Shown in pieces: positions 43,615-52,983 of a stretch of 64,000 nt of DNA. Source of the stretch: an uncultured Oceanospirillaceae bacterium (GTDB lineage Bacteria; Pseudomonadota; Gammaproteobacteria; Pseudomonadales; Balneatricaceae); assembly GCA_937138495.1 (NCBI GenBank), contig CAKZPE010000022.1:62001-126000 (forward strand), written 5' to 3'. Positions within the stretch are counted from its first letter, which is position 1; each line of letters starts with the position of its first letter. The notes beneath the pieces were generated by a model. It ran no database searches, was not told where the DNA came from, and saw only the letters and a list, made by a program, of their open reading frames with translations. The position numbers and the translations under genes were made by a program.

Positions 43615-44796
43615 TTAAGCGCTTAGCTGGGTTATTAAGCGGGCCATGAAGGCATCGCACTGGTTGATTTGATCAATATGGATAAATTCATCGGGCTTGT
43701 GTCCCTGGTCCATGCTGCCAGGGCCGCAGACGACAGTCGGAATGCCCAGGACCTTGCTGAACAGGCCGCCTTCGGTGCCGAAGTTGATGTGTTTTTTTGC
43801 CAGCGGCTGGGCGAGGTTTTTCACAAAGGCGATGACTTCGCTGTCGCTGGCAGTACTTAAGCCGGGATATTCGGTGGTGATGTTGATTTCAATGTGGCAA
43901 TCCGGGCTGACGGTGCGCATTTCTTCTGCGAGCTTGTCTGCATAGCCCTGTAAGCGTTGCAGCAGGCCGCGGGGATCTTCTGCAGCCACGTTACGGAATT
44001 CAAAAATAAACTCGCAGTAATTGGGCACGATATTGACCACGGTACCGCCATGAACAACGCCGGTGTGTACGGTGGTATAAGGGATGTCGTAGCCGTCTTC
44101 AAACGGGCCGAGGGTTTTCTTTTCCTGTGCCAGCTGTTCCAGCCAGGTAATCATCCGGGCGGCATAGTTCACTGCGTTGACCCCGTAAGGCGCCATACCG
44201 GAGTGGCATTCTTTGCCGTAAACGCTGACCTTCGCGGCCAGCTTGCCTTTATGCGCAGTGACAACCTGCATTTCGGTGGGCTCACCGATGATGCAGACAG
44301 CCGGTTTAACCGGGTGATCTTTCAGGGTATCTATCATGCGGCGTACACCGACGCAGCCGATTTCTTCATCGTATGAAAACGCCAGATGTACCGGCAACTG
44401 CAGGTTTGCTGCTTGCATCGCAGGGACAGCCGCCAGGGCAGAGGCAATGAAGGTTTTCATATCGCTGGTGCCACGGCCGTAGTAGCGGCCATTGGTTTCG
44501 CTGAGCTGATAAGGATCGCAGGTCCAGTTCTGACCGGTAACAGGAACCGTATCAGTATGGCCGGATAGCATAATGCCCGCTGTTGCTGCCACTTGCTGCT
44601 TGTTCTCTGCGGCACCGGCAACGGTTGCGTAGAGGTTTGCCTTGCCACCGGCTTCATCGTAAATCAGCTGGCTTTCCACACCCTGTTCATTCAGATAGCT
44701 CTGTACATAGGCCATCAGCTCCAGATTGGAATTGCAGCTGGTGGTGTCAAAGCTGATCAGATCTTGCAGCAGTTGCAGGGTTGTGGTGTGTGGCAT
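43615..44796 (-). CDS. M20-family deacylase (acetylornithine deacetylase-like)
   Basis: 393 residues from ATG 44796 (MPHTTTLQLLQDLISFDTTS), preferred over an upstream alternative start. It has the ArgE metal-site motifs SGHTDTVPVTGQNWTCDPYQ, GRGTSDMKTFIA, YDEEIGCVGVRRMI and the C-terminal HKPDEFIHI. The family cleaves N-acyl amino acids with zinc. Location among catabolic genes, and an APC transporter as neighbour, argue for degradation of an acylated amino acid or similar compound rather than arginine synthesis; the argE activity itself remains possible. Confidence 0.88.
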   Translation of the reverse strand: MPHTTTLQLLQDLISFDTTSCNSNLELMAYVQSYLNEQGVESQLIYDEAGGKANLYATVAGAAENKQQVAATAGIMLSGHTDTVPVTGQNWTCDPYQLSETNGRYYGRGTSDMKTFIASALAAVPAMQAANLQLPVHLAFSYDEEIGCVGVRRMIDTLKDHPVKPAVCIIGEPTEMQVVTAHKGKLAAKVSVYGKECHSGMAPYGVNAVNYAARMITWLEQLAQEKKTLGPFEDGYDIPYTTVHTGVVHGGTVVNIVPNYCEFIFEFRNVAAEDPRGLLQRLQGYADKLAEEMRTVSPDCHIEINITTEYPGLSTASDSEVIAFVKNLAQPLAKKHINFGTEGGLFSKVLGIPTVVCGPGSMDQGHKPDEFIHIDQINQCDAFMARLITQLSA

Positions 44797-44970
44797 CTTA
44801 TTTCCTGAAGCGTTGTTATTATCAGTTGCCGGCTGTGCCACTGAAGAGGGCGGTCAGTGTGCTTCTGAAAGCCTGCGCCGTGAAGAACAGGTCATTTCAG
44901 GAGTGGGCTGAACATTCTGATCAGAAGGGCCAGCTGGCGATAAATTCAGAATATGCCCTTGCTCTTCATC

Positions 44971-45018
44971 ATTAAAATATTTTTATTTTTTGATTTGGAT
45001 CAAAAAAACTTATTTAGT
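44971..45018 (-). promoter_or_regulatory. Shared promoter motif, copy A (upstream of M20 deacylase)
   Basis: ATTAAAATATTTTTA, then after 10 bases TGGATCAAAAAAACT. The same arrangement occurs at 47814-47858 before the flavin monooxygenase gene. This copy also contains a perfect FNR/Anr-type palindrome, TTGAT-TTGG-ATCAA (44990-45003), which is degenerate in the other copy. The distance to the start codon is about 175 bp, against 187 bp for copy B. Confidence 0.6.
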
Positions 45019-45074
45019 CTGTATTTCACAGAATCGGATTGTATTTTTCTGTGCGGTATCGGCGTTTCAGGTAT

Positions 45075-45106
45075 AAAAAAGCCCGGTCAGTGAGACTGGC
45101 CGGGCT
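45075..45106 (-). terminator. Terminator of the DUF1028-RidA-FMO genes
   Basis: AGCCCGG(T)CAGT / ACTGGCCGGGCT with a GAG loop; the A6 on the left forms the U-tract of the leftward transcript. Confidence 0.88.
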
Positions 45107-45129
45107 GTATTTGAAGGCACCGTCAGGGC

Positions 45130-45801
45130 TTATTCATCGCCAGGCACGCCATAGGATTCCGCATTGGCAGGATCTTTGGCCCGGGTGATATAGGCATCCA
45201 TCTGCGGCTGGTAATTGTTCAGTACCATGCGCAGTTCACTGATGGGTGAAACGTGCCAGTCAACCCGCAGATCAACCACCGGCCAGTTTGGTTCACCGTA
45301 TACCAGTAAGCCTGCTGAATGTTCAGGGCCGAGTTCACCACCGGCGGCAAGGCCTGCTTCCAGTGCGGCTAACAGGCGGTCTGCCAGATCGCCGGTGCTG
45401 TTTTCAAAGTGGTCAGTCATTGCTTGCGGCACATCTGTATTGGCCAGCAAATTACCCATGGCGATACAGTTTTTGCCTTTTTCGGTGGCATAGATGCCCA
45501 GCGCTTCAGCACCGCTGAAAGTAGCACCGTTGCCGTCTTTATCGAGAATGCCTAACTGACGCCACTGAATGTGTGGTTCGGCTGCCTGAAGCTTTTCCAT
45601 CACGGCTTCAGCATTGTGGCCTTCGGCCAGCAGATCGAGTGCCAGCGGGCCCAGATCCGGGTTGGTAATGTTCTGTGTCAGGGCAACACCGGTGCTGTTG
45701 CGGGCAAAGGCACACCGGCTGGTGACGCAAATGCTCGAAGAGGTGATCGCGCAGCCGACCATTCCTGTATCAGGACAAATACCTGCCACTGAAAATGTCA
45801 T
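45130..45801 (-). CDS. DUF1028 Ntn-hydrolase-like protein
   Basis: 223 residues. The family is defined by an N-terminal TFSVAGICPDTGMVGCAITS segment, and this protein has it, followed by RCAFARNSTGVALTQNITN and a glycine-rich QLGILDKDGNGATFSGAEAL. DUF1028 is placed in the Ntn-hydrolase fold and its reaction is unknown. It is the last gene of a leftward trio with a Rid protein and a flavin monooxygenase, which suggests a role in breaking an amide or similar bond of the same substrate. Confidence 0.9.
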   Translation of the reverse strand: MTFSVAGICPDTGMVGCAITSSSICVTSRCAFARNSTGVALTQNITNPDLGPLALDLLAEGHNAEAVMEKLQAAEPHIQWRQLGILDKDGNGATFSGAEALGIYATEKGKNCIAMGNLLANTDVPQAMTDHFENSTGDLADRLLAALEAGLAAGGELGPEHSAGLLVYGEPNWPVVDLRVDWHVSPISELRMVLNNYQPQMDAYITRAKDPANAESYGVPGDE

Positions 45802-45873
45802 ATTGATATCCTGTTGTGCGGTAGTAAAAATGCCTGCGTCATTGCTGAGGCAGTCTGTATAAGACGGTTTTGA

Positions 45874-46293
45874 TCAGGCTTCTTCATCCGGAATGACGGC
45901 AATCACGTCAATTTCCATCAGCCACTGTGGCTGTGCAAGCGCCTGAACCACCAGGCCGGTGGATATAGGATAAACGCCCTTAAACCATTTACCGGTTTCT
46001 TTATAGACGTCTTCCCGGTAGCGCGGGTCGATGATGTAGGTGGTGGTTTTAACCACGTGGCTAAGATCGGAACCGGCTTCTTCAAGCAGTTGTCTGACGT
46101 TTTTCATCGCCTGTTCGGTCTGTGCCTGAGGGTCACCCAGACCTACCAGGTTACCTTCAAAATCAGTGCCTACCTGACCGCGGACGTACACGGTGTTACC
46201 GGCACGGACGGCCTGGCAAAGGTCGTTGTCCAGGCTCTGGTTCGGGTAGGTTTCTTTCGTATTGAACATACGGATGCGTGTATGGGTTGGCAT
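45874..46293 (-). CDS. Rid-family (YjgF/RidA-like) protein without the catalytic Arg
   Basis: 139 residues, the common length. The fold is recognisable (SQAVRAGNTVYVRGQVGTD-like region, TEQAMKNVRQLLEEAGSDLS, and WLMEIDVIAVI at the end). The Arg that in RidA (PxRxxV) holds the imine carboxylate is replaced: the segment reads YPISTGLVVQAL. So enamine/imine deaminase activity of the RidA kind is not expected, and it fits the divergent Rid4-Rid7 groups often found in catabolic operons. 73 bp before the DUF1028 gene. Confidence 0.85.
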   Translation of the reverse strand: MPTHTRIRMFNTKETYPNQSLDNDLCQAVRAGNTVYVRGQVGTDFEGNLVGLGDPQAQTEQAMKNVRQLLEEAGSDLSHVVKTTTYIIDPRYREDVYKETGKWFKGVYPISTGLVVQALAQPQWLMEIDVIAVIPDEEA

Positions 46294-46322
46294 CTACTTG
46301 CTCCAGTAATTCTGTATGACAT

Positions 46323-46344
46323 CAGGCCGGTATGAACCGGCCTG
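46323..46344. repeat. Perfect hairpin CAGGCCGGT-ATGA-ACCGGCCTG
   Basis: Nine-bp stem, four-base loop, between the monooxygenase and Rid genes. No T-run, so more likely an RNA processing or stability element than a terminator. Confidence 0.6.
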
Positions 46345-46367
46345 AGGGTATTTTGGGGGCGTGTTAA

Positions 46368-47627
46368 TTAACGCTGTGACGCATCGCGGTAAGACAGGTA
46401 TTTACGCTGTGTCGCGATGTGGTCTGCAATGTGCCTGGCATCGTGCCATACACCCCAGATGAAGGTGGAGCCGCGGCGGGATAACCATGGTAGGCCGACA
46501 AAGTAGACGCCCGGTTCAGTGGAGACACCGCGCTGGTGAGCCGGCTTGCCTTTGTCATCAAATGCATTGACGTTCAGCCAGCTGTAGTCGGTGGCAAACC
46601 CGGTGGCCCAGATGATGGATGTGATACCGGCTTCGGCCAGGTTCAGTTCAGCAATCGGGTTAGTGATGCAGTCTGCATCCGGGAAGCGGGTACGGGCTTG
46701 CGGTTCTTCCGGCAGATCCAGGCCATTGCGCTCAATGTAAGCGTCTGCTGCATCCAGCAGTTCCAGGTAGTTTTCATCGCCCCGGTTGAGGTTATCAACC
46801 AGGTCAGACTGGAAAGTCACTGAGCCGTTGTTAAAGGCTTTCGTCAGGCCAACCAGGGTCATGCCTTCGTTTGCAAGGCGGCGGAAGTCGACTGTCTGGC
46901 CGCCGTATGCACCGCTTACGGCAATGGTGACATGCTCTGTGCCGGGTTTCATCGCTTCGGCGTCCCACTCACCCAGTACACCTAACCACCAGCAGAAGTC
47001 ACGGTTACGGTAAGCACGTGGCGGACGGTCGTGAGGGCCTACCGACAGGAATACTTTTTTACCGGCCCGTTGCAGCTCGTCGGCAATCTGTGCGCCGGAG
47101 GAACCTGCACCCACAACCAGCACAGCACCTTCAGGCAGTTGCTGCGGGTTACGGTAGTCTGCTGAATGAATCTGATGAATAATGTCGTCTTTTGGTGCAA
47201 TCGGCGGAATAACCGGATGCTGGAAAGGCCCGGTGGCAGAGACAACCCGGTTAGCAATGATGGTGCCTTCAGAGGTTTCTACGGTGAAGCCTGGCTGATC
47301 AGCGTTACGCACCACGTTCTTTACTTCAACACCGGTACGCACAGGCGCGTTGAATTTTTTAGCATAATCATTGAAATAGTCAGCAACACGTTCTTTTGGG
47401 GCAAAAGCATCAGGGTCGACATCTTCAAACTCCAGACCGGGGAAGCGGTCGTGCCAGGCCGGGCCGTTAGCAACCAGTGAGTCCCAGCGGGCGGTGCGCC
47501 ATTTTTCAGCGATACGGTCACGTTCCAGAACCAGGTGCGGCACATCGAGATTACTGAGGTGTTCACTCATGGCTACGCCGGCCTGCCCGGCACCGATAAC
47601 AAGCGTATCTATTTTTTCAACTGTCAT
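46368..47627 (-). CDS. FAD-dependent monooxygenase, FMO/CzcO-like
   Basis: 419 residues. The FAD-binding GAGQAGVAMSEHLS motif near the start, the NADPH-binding GAGSSGAQIADEL motif in the middle, and an FMO-type fingerprint before it (IIHQIHSADYRN) are present; the ATGFATDYSWL motif is near the end. It would oxygenate a soft nucleophile (N or S) or a ketone, using NADPH and oxygen. It is the first gene of the FMO-Rid-DUF1028 operon. An RNA start at the motif around 47.8 kb would give a leader of about 190 nt. Confidence 0.9.
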   Translation of the reverse strand: MTVEKIDTLVIGAGQAGVAMSEHLSNLDVPHLVLERDRIAEKWRTARWDSLVANGPAWHDRFPGLEFEDVDPDAFAPKERVADYFNDYAKKFNAPVRTGVEVKNVVRNADQPGFTVETSEGTIIANRVVSATGPFQHPVIPPIAPKDDIIHQIHSADYRNPQQLPEGAVLVVGAGSSGAQIADELQRAGKKVFLSVGPHDRPPRAYRNRDFCWWLGVLGEWDAEAMKPGTEHVTIAVSGAYGGQTVDFRRLANEGMTLVGLTKAFNNGSVTFQSDLVDNLNRGDENYLELLDAADAYIERNGLDLPEEPQARTRFPDADCITNPIAELNLAEAGITSIIWATGFATDYSWLNVNAFDDKGKPAHQRGVSTEPGVYFVGLPWLSRRGSTFIWGVWHDARHIADHIATQRKYLSYRDASQR

Positions 47628-48378
47628 GTCTGAGTCCTGTTGTTGTTATTCAGTATGTCTCTGAGGGAATGGCCGCCCCACACAGCAGGGAGGAGCGGGT
47701 GTGTATGGCAATCAGCGTTACGCGGTGATGGAAATAGCCTCTTTAGCGCCATTAACAGGCACGGTATACACAGCCCTCATGTTGTGCATTCAGACTATGA
47801 GCTTTGCTTGTATTATTAAAATATTTTTAACTTTTAGAATGGATTAAAAAAACTGATTCAGGGCGTTTTCTGATGCCCCTGAATGGCATGTTTTTGGGTG
47901 AATACAGCGATCTGTTACTAAAATGGTTAATCCTGTGCCGCAGTTGATAAAGACGTTTTAACGGTGAAATCAGAAGAGCTGTTAAGACTAACCTGTTGAT
48001 TTACATGATCTGAAAATCTTTGACAGATAATGCCCTGAGCGGATTTCAGAATTTTGCGGTCAGTGCTGGCTCCGCAGCGTGGCAAGATCATGTTCCGGTG
48101 GCTGAATTTGGTGTTAGGCTTTCTATTAACGCTTGTTGCTGTTTTAGAGGCAGTTGCTAAACGGAATAGGCGTGATGAAAAGTGTGTATTACAGATTCAG
48201 TTTTTTGTGTGTTGTTAGCGGCTGTTCAGCTTGTATTTGTTAGAACAGACTGCATGGATAGTATGATCAGCTTCGGTTAGCTGGTTGTTGGATGTGAGTG
48301 TCAGGAAGACGTTACAGGTATGCGTTAAGCCAGGTTTTACTGTGTGAGGCGTGATGCATCCGGGGGAACGATGACGAT
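47628..48378. other. Long intergenic region between divergent operons
   Basis: About 750 bp between the leftward monooxygenase operon and the rightward HD-GYP regulator gene. It contains motif copy B (47814-47858). The rest, especially 47.9-48.37 kb, shows no gene, RNA family or clear repeat. Confidence 0.5.
47814..47858 (-). promoter_or_regulatory. Shared promoter motif, copy B (upstream of FMO operon)
   Basis: ATTAAAATATTTTTA, ten bases, then TGGATTAAAAAAACT and ATTCAG. The two blocks match copy A at 44971-45018 almost base for base in the same orientation and at a similar distance from the gene. This argues for a common regulator of both operons. Confidence 0.6.
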
Positions 48379-49911
48379 ATGACGCTGTTTCAGTTTAAGC
48401 CGTCTGAGCGACACTCAGACCGAATTCAGTTACCTGCTGACGCCAACCACTGGCATGTACTGGTGGTGGATGATGAGCAGGCCATTCATGAAGTAACACA
48501 GCTGGTGCTCGCCGGCGTAGAAGTGTTTGGCCGGCCGCTGAAGTTACATTTTGCCTATAACGCCACCGAAGCCCGTCAGATTCTGCAGAATGGCACTGAG
48601 TTTGCCATGGCATTCGTGGATGTAGTGATGGAGAGCGACAGTGCCGGGCTGGAGTTGGTGTCCTGGATTCGTGAGCAGTTGTGTAACCAGTCCATCCGGA
48701 TTGTATTGCGGACCGGGCAGGCGGGGATGGCCCCGGAAGAAGACGTCATCCGCAAGTACGATATCAATGATTATAAAACCAAGACGGAATTTACCGCGCT
48801 GAAAATGACGACTTCGGTCATTTCCGGTATCCGCAGTTACCGGGATATCGAAACGATTCTGCGTAATCTGCAGGAATTCCGTAACCTGATCAGCACGTCA
48901 AACACCATTCTTAAAGTTCAGAGCCTGGAAGAGTTTGCGCTGGCGGCGCTGGATAATATGCTGCCGTTGCTGCATCTCAAAGGTGCTTCGTTTTATATGG
49001 TCCGCCATGAAGATGATTTCATGGGAGAAACCCGGGAAACGGTGGTTGCCTGCAGTGGTCGCAAGGGCGGGCAGAGTCAGTGTATCAGCAGTGTGCCGGA
49101 TACAGTCAGGCGTCAGATTGAGTCAGTGTTTCGCTTGCGGCAAAACGTCCAGGCCAGTGACTATTTTGTGGCGTACTTTCAGACGTCTGCAACCACCTGT
49201 TCTGTGCTGTATGTCAAATATGCTGATAAAGGGGAGCACTTTAATGCCCGGTTGGCGGAGCTGTACATCACGAATATTGCGCTGATTCTGGAAAATCTGA
49301 TCGGTAAGCAGCAGCTGGCGGATAATCAGCGTGAGCTGATGTATATCGTCGGTGAAGCGGTGGAGGCCCGGAGTAAAGAGACAGGTTCGCATGTTAAACG
49401 GGTCGCGATTCTCAGTGAGTTACTGGCCCGTAAACTGAGGTTGCCGGAGAGTTTTTGTGCTGCAATCAAGACGGCTGCGCCGTTGCATGACATCGGTAAA
49501 ATTGCCATTCCGGATAATATTCTCGGTAAGCCGGGAAAGCTGGATGCGACTGAGTGGGCAGTGATGCAAAGCCATGCGGAAATTGGCGGAAACATGTTGG
49601 CTAAGAGCCTGCTGCCGGTGGCGCAGCTGGGCGCCCGTATTGCCCGGTTTCATCATGAAAACTGGGATGGCAGTGGCTATCCGGACGGGCTGAAAGGCGA
49701 GCAGATCCCTATTGAAGCACGGATTATGGCGCTGGTGGATGTGTTTGATGCACTGGGTGCAAAGCGCTGTTACAAAGATCCCTGGTCACTGGATGATATT
49801 CGTCACTTTATTGCGGATAACCGCGGCGTGAAGTTTGATCCGCAACTGGTGGATCTGTTTTTCGATTCTTTTGATGAAATGGTAACAACCCGGGATCTGT
49901 ATCCTGATTAA
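48379..49911 (+). CDS. Response regulator with DUF3369 and active-type HD-GYP domain
   Basis: 510 residues: receiver (25-155) with VVDDE and phospho-acceptor Asp81, a DUF3369 linker-sensor region (about 165-310), and a complete HD-GYP domain (about 325-500). The catalytic set is intact: HDIGK in the LHDIGKIAIPDNIL stretch, the HAEIG His, FHHENWDGSGYPDGL and ALVDVFDAL. So c-di-GMP hydrolysis is expected, in contrast to the degenerate protein at 1125-2405. Co-transcribed with the GAF kinase 42 bp downstream. Confidence 0.95.
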   Translation: MTLFQFKPSERHSDRIQLPADANHWHVLVVDDEQAIHEVTQLVLAGVEVFGRPLKLHFAYNATEARQILQNGTEFAMAFVDVVMESDSAGLELVSWIREQLCNQSIRIVLRTGQAGMAPEEDVIRKYDINDYKTKTEFTALKMTTSVISGIRSYRDIETILRNLQEFRNLISTSNTILKVQSLEEFALAALDNMLPLLHLKGASFYMVRHEDDFMGETRETVVACSGRKGGQSQCISSVPDTVRRQIESVFRLRQNVQASDYFVAYFQTSATTCSVLYVKYADKGEHFNARLAELYITNIALILENLIGKQQLADNQRELMYIVGEAVEARSKETGSHVKRVAILSELLARKLRLPESFCAAIKTAAPLHDIGKIAIPDNILGKPGKLDATEWAVMQSHAEIGGNMLAKSLLPVAQLGARIARFHHENWDGSGYPDGLKGEQIPIEARIMALVDVFDALGAKRCYKDPWSLDDIRHFIADNRGVKFDPQLVDLFFDSFDEMVTTRDLYPD

Positions 49912-49953
49912 TATCTGGCTGTGCCGGACTGATGCTTGGTGAGATGACAGGAT

Positions 49954-51279
49954 ATGGAAGATTATATACAAGAGATTATCGAAGATGCCTCGAGTACATA
50001 TGGGGCTGATTTCCTGCAGAAAATTACCCTTAAGCTGAATAAGATCCTTAATGCTGATTACACTTACATCGCAGAGGCCGATGAGGCGTATGAGAATGCT
50101 GACCTGGTGGTGTGGGTAGCGAAAGGGGTACCGAGTGAAACCTTCAGTTACCCGCTGAAAGATACCCCGTGTTCCGATGTGATGTGCCAAAAAGTGGCCT
50201 GCTTTCCCAACGGGGTTGCCCGGGCGTTTCCTGACGACGAGTTTCTGGCTGACCTGAACATTGATGGCTATATCGGCACGGCTATCCGGGATTCCAGGGG
50301 CCGGATCATGGGTCTTATAGCAGCTTTGTATGAGCGGGATATCAGTGAGGAGCAGGCGCTGATTTCCGGTTTGTTTCAGGTGTTTTCCGGGCGCATTGCC
50401 GCCGAGCTTGAGCGGGCGAAATTTGAAGCGTCCCTGGAAAACCTGAACGGCACTCTTGAGGAGCAGGTGCGCACCCGGACCCGGGAGCTGACGGCTACAC
50501 TGGGGAATCTTCAGGCAGCACAGCAGCAGCTGGTTGAATCAGAAAAAATGGCAGCGCTGGGGCGACTGGTGACAGGGGTTGCCCATGAAGTGAATACGCC
50601 ACTGGGCATTGCCATTACCGCCCACAGTTTTATGGAAAAGCAGTTTGCTGATTTCCGGCGACAGGTGGATGCCCATGAGCTGACCATTGAGGATATGGAA
50701 AGCTACTGTGATTCGACCCGGGAGTCTCTGCGGCTACAGGCGTTTAATCTGAATCATGCGAAAGATCTTATTGACAGTTTCAAGCGTACCGCTGCCGATC
50801 AGCATGTACTGGAAGAGGAAACCATCAATCTTCGGGATTATTACTCTGATGTAATTTCGACTCTGGCGGGGGTGTTGAATAAAAAACGGGTGTGCCTTGA
50901 GCTCGATATGCCGGAAGATCTGAAGGTGCGTACTTTGCCCGGAGTACATGCTCAGGTGCTGAATAACCTGATTGAAAACAGTGCCCGTCATGGTTTTGAT
51001 GCTAACAGCGGTCCTAACCGGATTTTCATTACCGGCTTCTGCCATGCGGATGGTTCCGTGCAGGTTGATTATTCCGATAACGGCAAAGGCCTTGATGCCG
51101 AAAGCCGGGAAAAAATCTTTGAGCCATTCTATACCACCGCCCGCAGTGAGGGGGGTACAGGCCTTGGCATGTCGATTGTCTATAACCTGATTGTCCAGTC
51201 TCTCAAAGGGCAGATTGAACTGCTGCCGGGGGACAGTGGGGTCAGTTTCTGTTACCGGTTCAGTTCATTTGCGGACTGA
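49954..51279 (+). CDS. Soluble GAF-domain sensor histidine kinase
   Basis: 441 residues without membrane helices. An N-terminal GAF domain (about 10-155), a coiled coil (155-195), HisKA with His211 in GVAHEVNTP, and HATPase with SDNGKGLD and EGGTGLGMSI. The GAF domain contains several cysteines (TPCSDVMCQKVACF), which could serve in redox or metal sensing, though this is inference. It is the evident partner of the HD-GYP regulator upstream. Confidence 0.92.
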   Translation: MEDYIQEIIEDASSTYGADFLQKITLKLNKILNADYTYIAEADEAYENADLVVWVAKGVPSETFSYPLKDTPCSDVMCQKVACFPNGVARAFPDDEFLADLNIDGYIGTAIRDSRGRIMGLIAALYERDISEEQALISGLFQVFSGRIAAELERAKFEASLENLNGTLEEQVRTRTRELTATLGNLQAAQQQLVESEKMAALGRLVTGVAHEVNTPLGIAITAHSFMEKQFADFRRQVDAHELTIEDMESYCDSTRESLRLQAFNLNHAKDLIDSFKRTAADQHVLEEETINLRDYYSDVISTLAGVLNKKRVCLELDMPEDLKVRTLPGVHAQVLNNLIENSARHGFDANSGPNRIFITGFCHADGSVQVDYSDNGKGLDAESREKIFEPFYTTARSEGGTGLGMSIVYNLIVQSLKGQIELLPGDSGVSFCYRFSSFAD

Positions 51280-51394
51280 TTTCTTTCTGTAAGTTGAATG
51301 ATTGTTCAGTTTATTCTGATATGCTGAGTTTCTTTTTGGCAGTGCCTGTGCGGTGCCGTATTTTATGCGGTGCCGGTTTTTACGGTTATAAGAC

Positions 51395-52783
51395 ATGCTT
51401 CAGACTCAGTACTCAACAGAAACACCGCCTTCGTCGGCCGGTGAAGCGAAAGCGATTTTAAATCTGGCAGTGCCGCTGGCGGTGGCACACATCGCTATGG
51501 TCGGCATGGAAGTGATCGATACCATTGTGGCCGGTCAGTACAGTGCAAGGGATCTGGCCGGTTTGGCGATGGGCGGCAGCATCTGGCTGATTCTGGTGCT
51601 GTTTATGGTCGGCTTACTCGGTGCGGTGCTACCCCGTATGGCCCGCTTTTACGGCGCTGATGATCCTGAAAATGTGACCGCTGAAGTGCAGCAGGGCATG
51701 ATACTGGCGTTGGCTCTGGGAGTGCTGATGACGGTTTTCAGCTGGCTGATTCCTAATTGGTTACCGGGACTGGGAGCAGGGGAAACCGAAACCCGCATTG
51801 CTCAGGGGTATATCCGGATTATTGGCCTTGGGTTCCCGGCGATCGGGGTATTCATTGTGATTATGAACTTTCTTGAAAGCCATGGTCTGACCCGGTTCAT
51901 AGCCCTGACCAGTTTGCTGATATTGCCACTGAACCTGCTGCTGGATTATCTGTTCGTGTTCGGTATCGGTCCGTTTGAGGGCATGGGGGGCGTTGGCTGT
52001 GCGGTGACCTCTGCATCGCTGTACGGCATTTGGACGGTTGCCCTGTGTGTTTACGCGGCGAAACATCCGAAGCTTAAGGGCTACCGTTTTTATCAGCGCT
52101 GGCCGGGCATTGATTTTTCACGGATCAAAGCCATTTTGGGGCTGGGTTTGCCGATAGGGCTGATGTTGCTGGCCGAGGAAGGCTACTTCAATATTTCTGC
52201 TTTGCTGATTGCGCCTCTGGGTATCAGCTCAATGGGTGCTCACCAGATTACCATTCAGGTCGCCGCGCTGGTGCTGATGGTGGGGCTGTGTATCGGTCAG
52301 GCGACGGCTATCAGAACATCCCACAGCATTGGCCGGCAGGATACCCGTGGGGTAACCCGGCAGCTGAAAACAGGGCTGGCCATGGTACTGGTGTTCAGCC
52401 TGGTATCCGGATTGCTGATTATGGTCTGGCATCAGGCGGTACCGAGTTTGTTTGTACGGGATGCTGCGGTGATTGCTTTGTCTTCTGCGATGCTGGTGTT
52501 TGCACCGCTGTTTTTCTTCTTCGATGCTTTACAGGTCTGGTGTATTCAGGTGCTCAGAGGTTTTCAGGATACCCGTATGCCTATGATGATTCAGTTAACG
52601 GCATACTGGGTGATTGGGTTTCCGCTGGGGTATAGCCTGGGGCTGACCGATCTGTGGGGTGAGCAGTACGGGGTCTTCGGTTTTTGGGCCGGTTTCATGT
52701 GCGGTGTGCTGCTCAGCGCATTGTTTCAGGCGCGACGCCTTTATCGGATGGTGCGACAACAGGTCTGGTTGCCGGCTCACTAG
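51395..52783 (+). CDS. MATE-family multidrug/cation efflux transporter
   Basis: 462 residues, twelve membrane helices in two six-helix halves. Characteristic segments are VAHIAMVGMEVIDTIVAGQY at the start and SSMGAHQITIQVAALVLMVG at the middle of the second half; the family's conserved acidic residue lies in the first helix region. It exports cationic compounds in exchange for Na+ or H+. It stands alone between the GAF kinase and a terminator. Confidence 0.93.
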   Translation: MLQTQYSTETPPSSAGEAKAILNLAVPLAVAHIAMVGMEVIDTIVAGQYSARDLAGLAMGGSIWLILVLFMVGLLGAVLPRMARFYGADDPENVTAEVQQGMILALALGVLMTVFSWLIPNWLPGLGAGETETRIAQGYIRIIGLGFPAIGVFIVIMNFLESHGLTRFIALTSLLILPLNLLLDYLFVFGIGPFEGMGGVGCAVTSASLYGIWTVALCVYAAKHPKLKGYRFYQRWPGIDFSRIKAILGLGLPIGLMLLAEEGYFNISALLIAPLGISSMGAHQITIQVAALVLMVGLCIGQATAIRTSHSIGRQDTRGVTRQLKTGLAMVLVFSLVSGLLIMVWHQAVPSLFVRDAAVIALSSAMLVFAPLFFFFDALQVWCIQVLRGFQDTRMPMMIQLTAYWVIGFPLGYSLGLTDLWGEQYGVFGFWAGFMCGVLLSALFQARRLYRMVRQQVWLPAH

Positions 52784-52901
52784 GCCCCGCGGTATTTTTT
52801 CTGTCTGCTGAATCACTTTTACTGTTTTTTCTGAACGGCGCGGTTGCCTGCCTGTTTTTTATGAATCTGTTTGCGACTCATACCCTGCTTTTATGCGACT
52901 T

Positions 52902-52945
52902 ACGACCATTTCACCGGCTTTTTTGGGTCTGGAATGGTCGTTTTT
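52902..52945 (+). terminator. Terminator after MATE gene
   Basis: ACGACCATT / AATGGTCGT with a 22-base loop and T-run. The 118 bp between it and the MATE stop are T-rich without a gene. Confidence 0.7.
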
Positions 52946-52983
52946 AAGCAATGACCGAATATTTTTTTTGCGATACTGGCGCC

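Noticed and set aside
44825..44841. Sigma-54-like promoter (TGGCAC...GC) on the minus strand before the M20 deacylase
   Set aside because: The GG-to-GC spacing is 8 instead of 10 bases, and the site overlaps the likely 5' leader.
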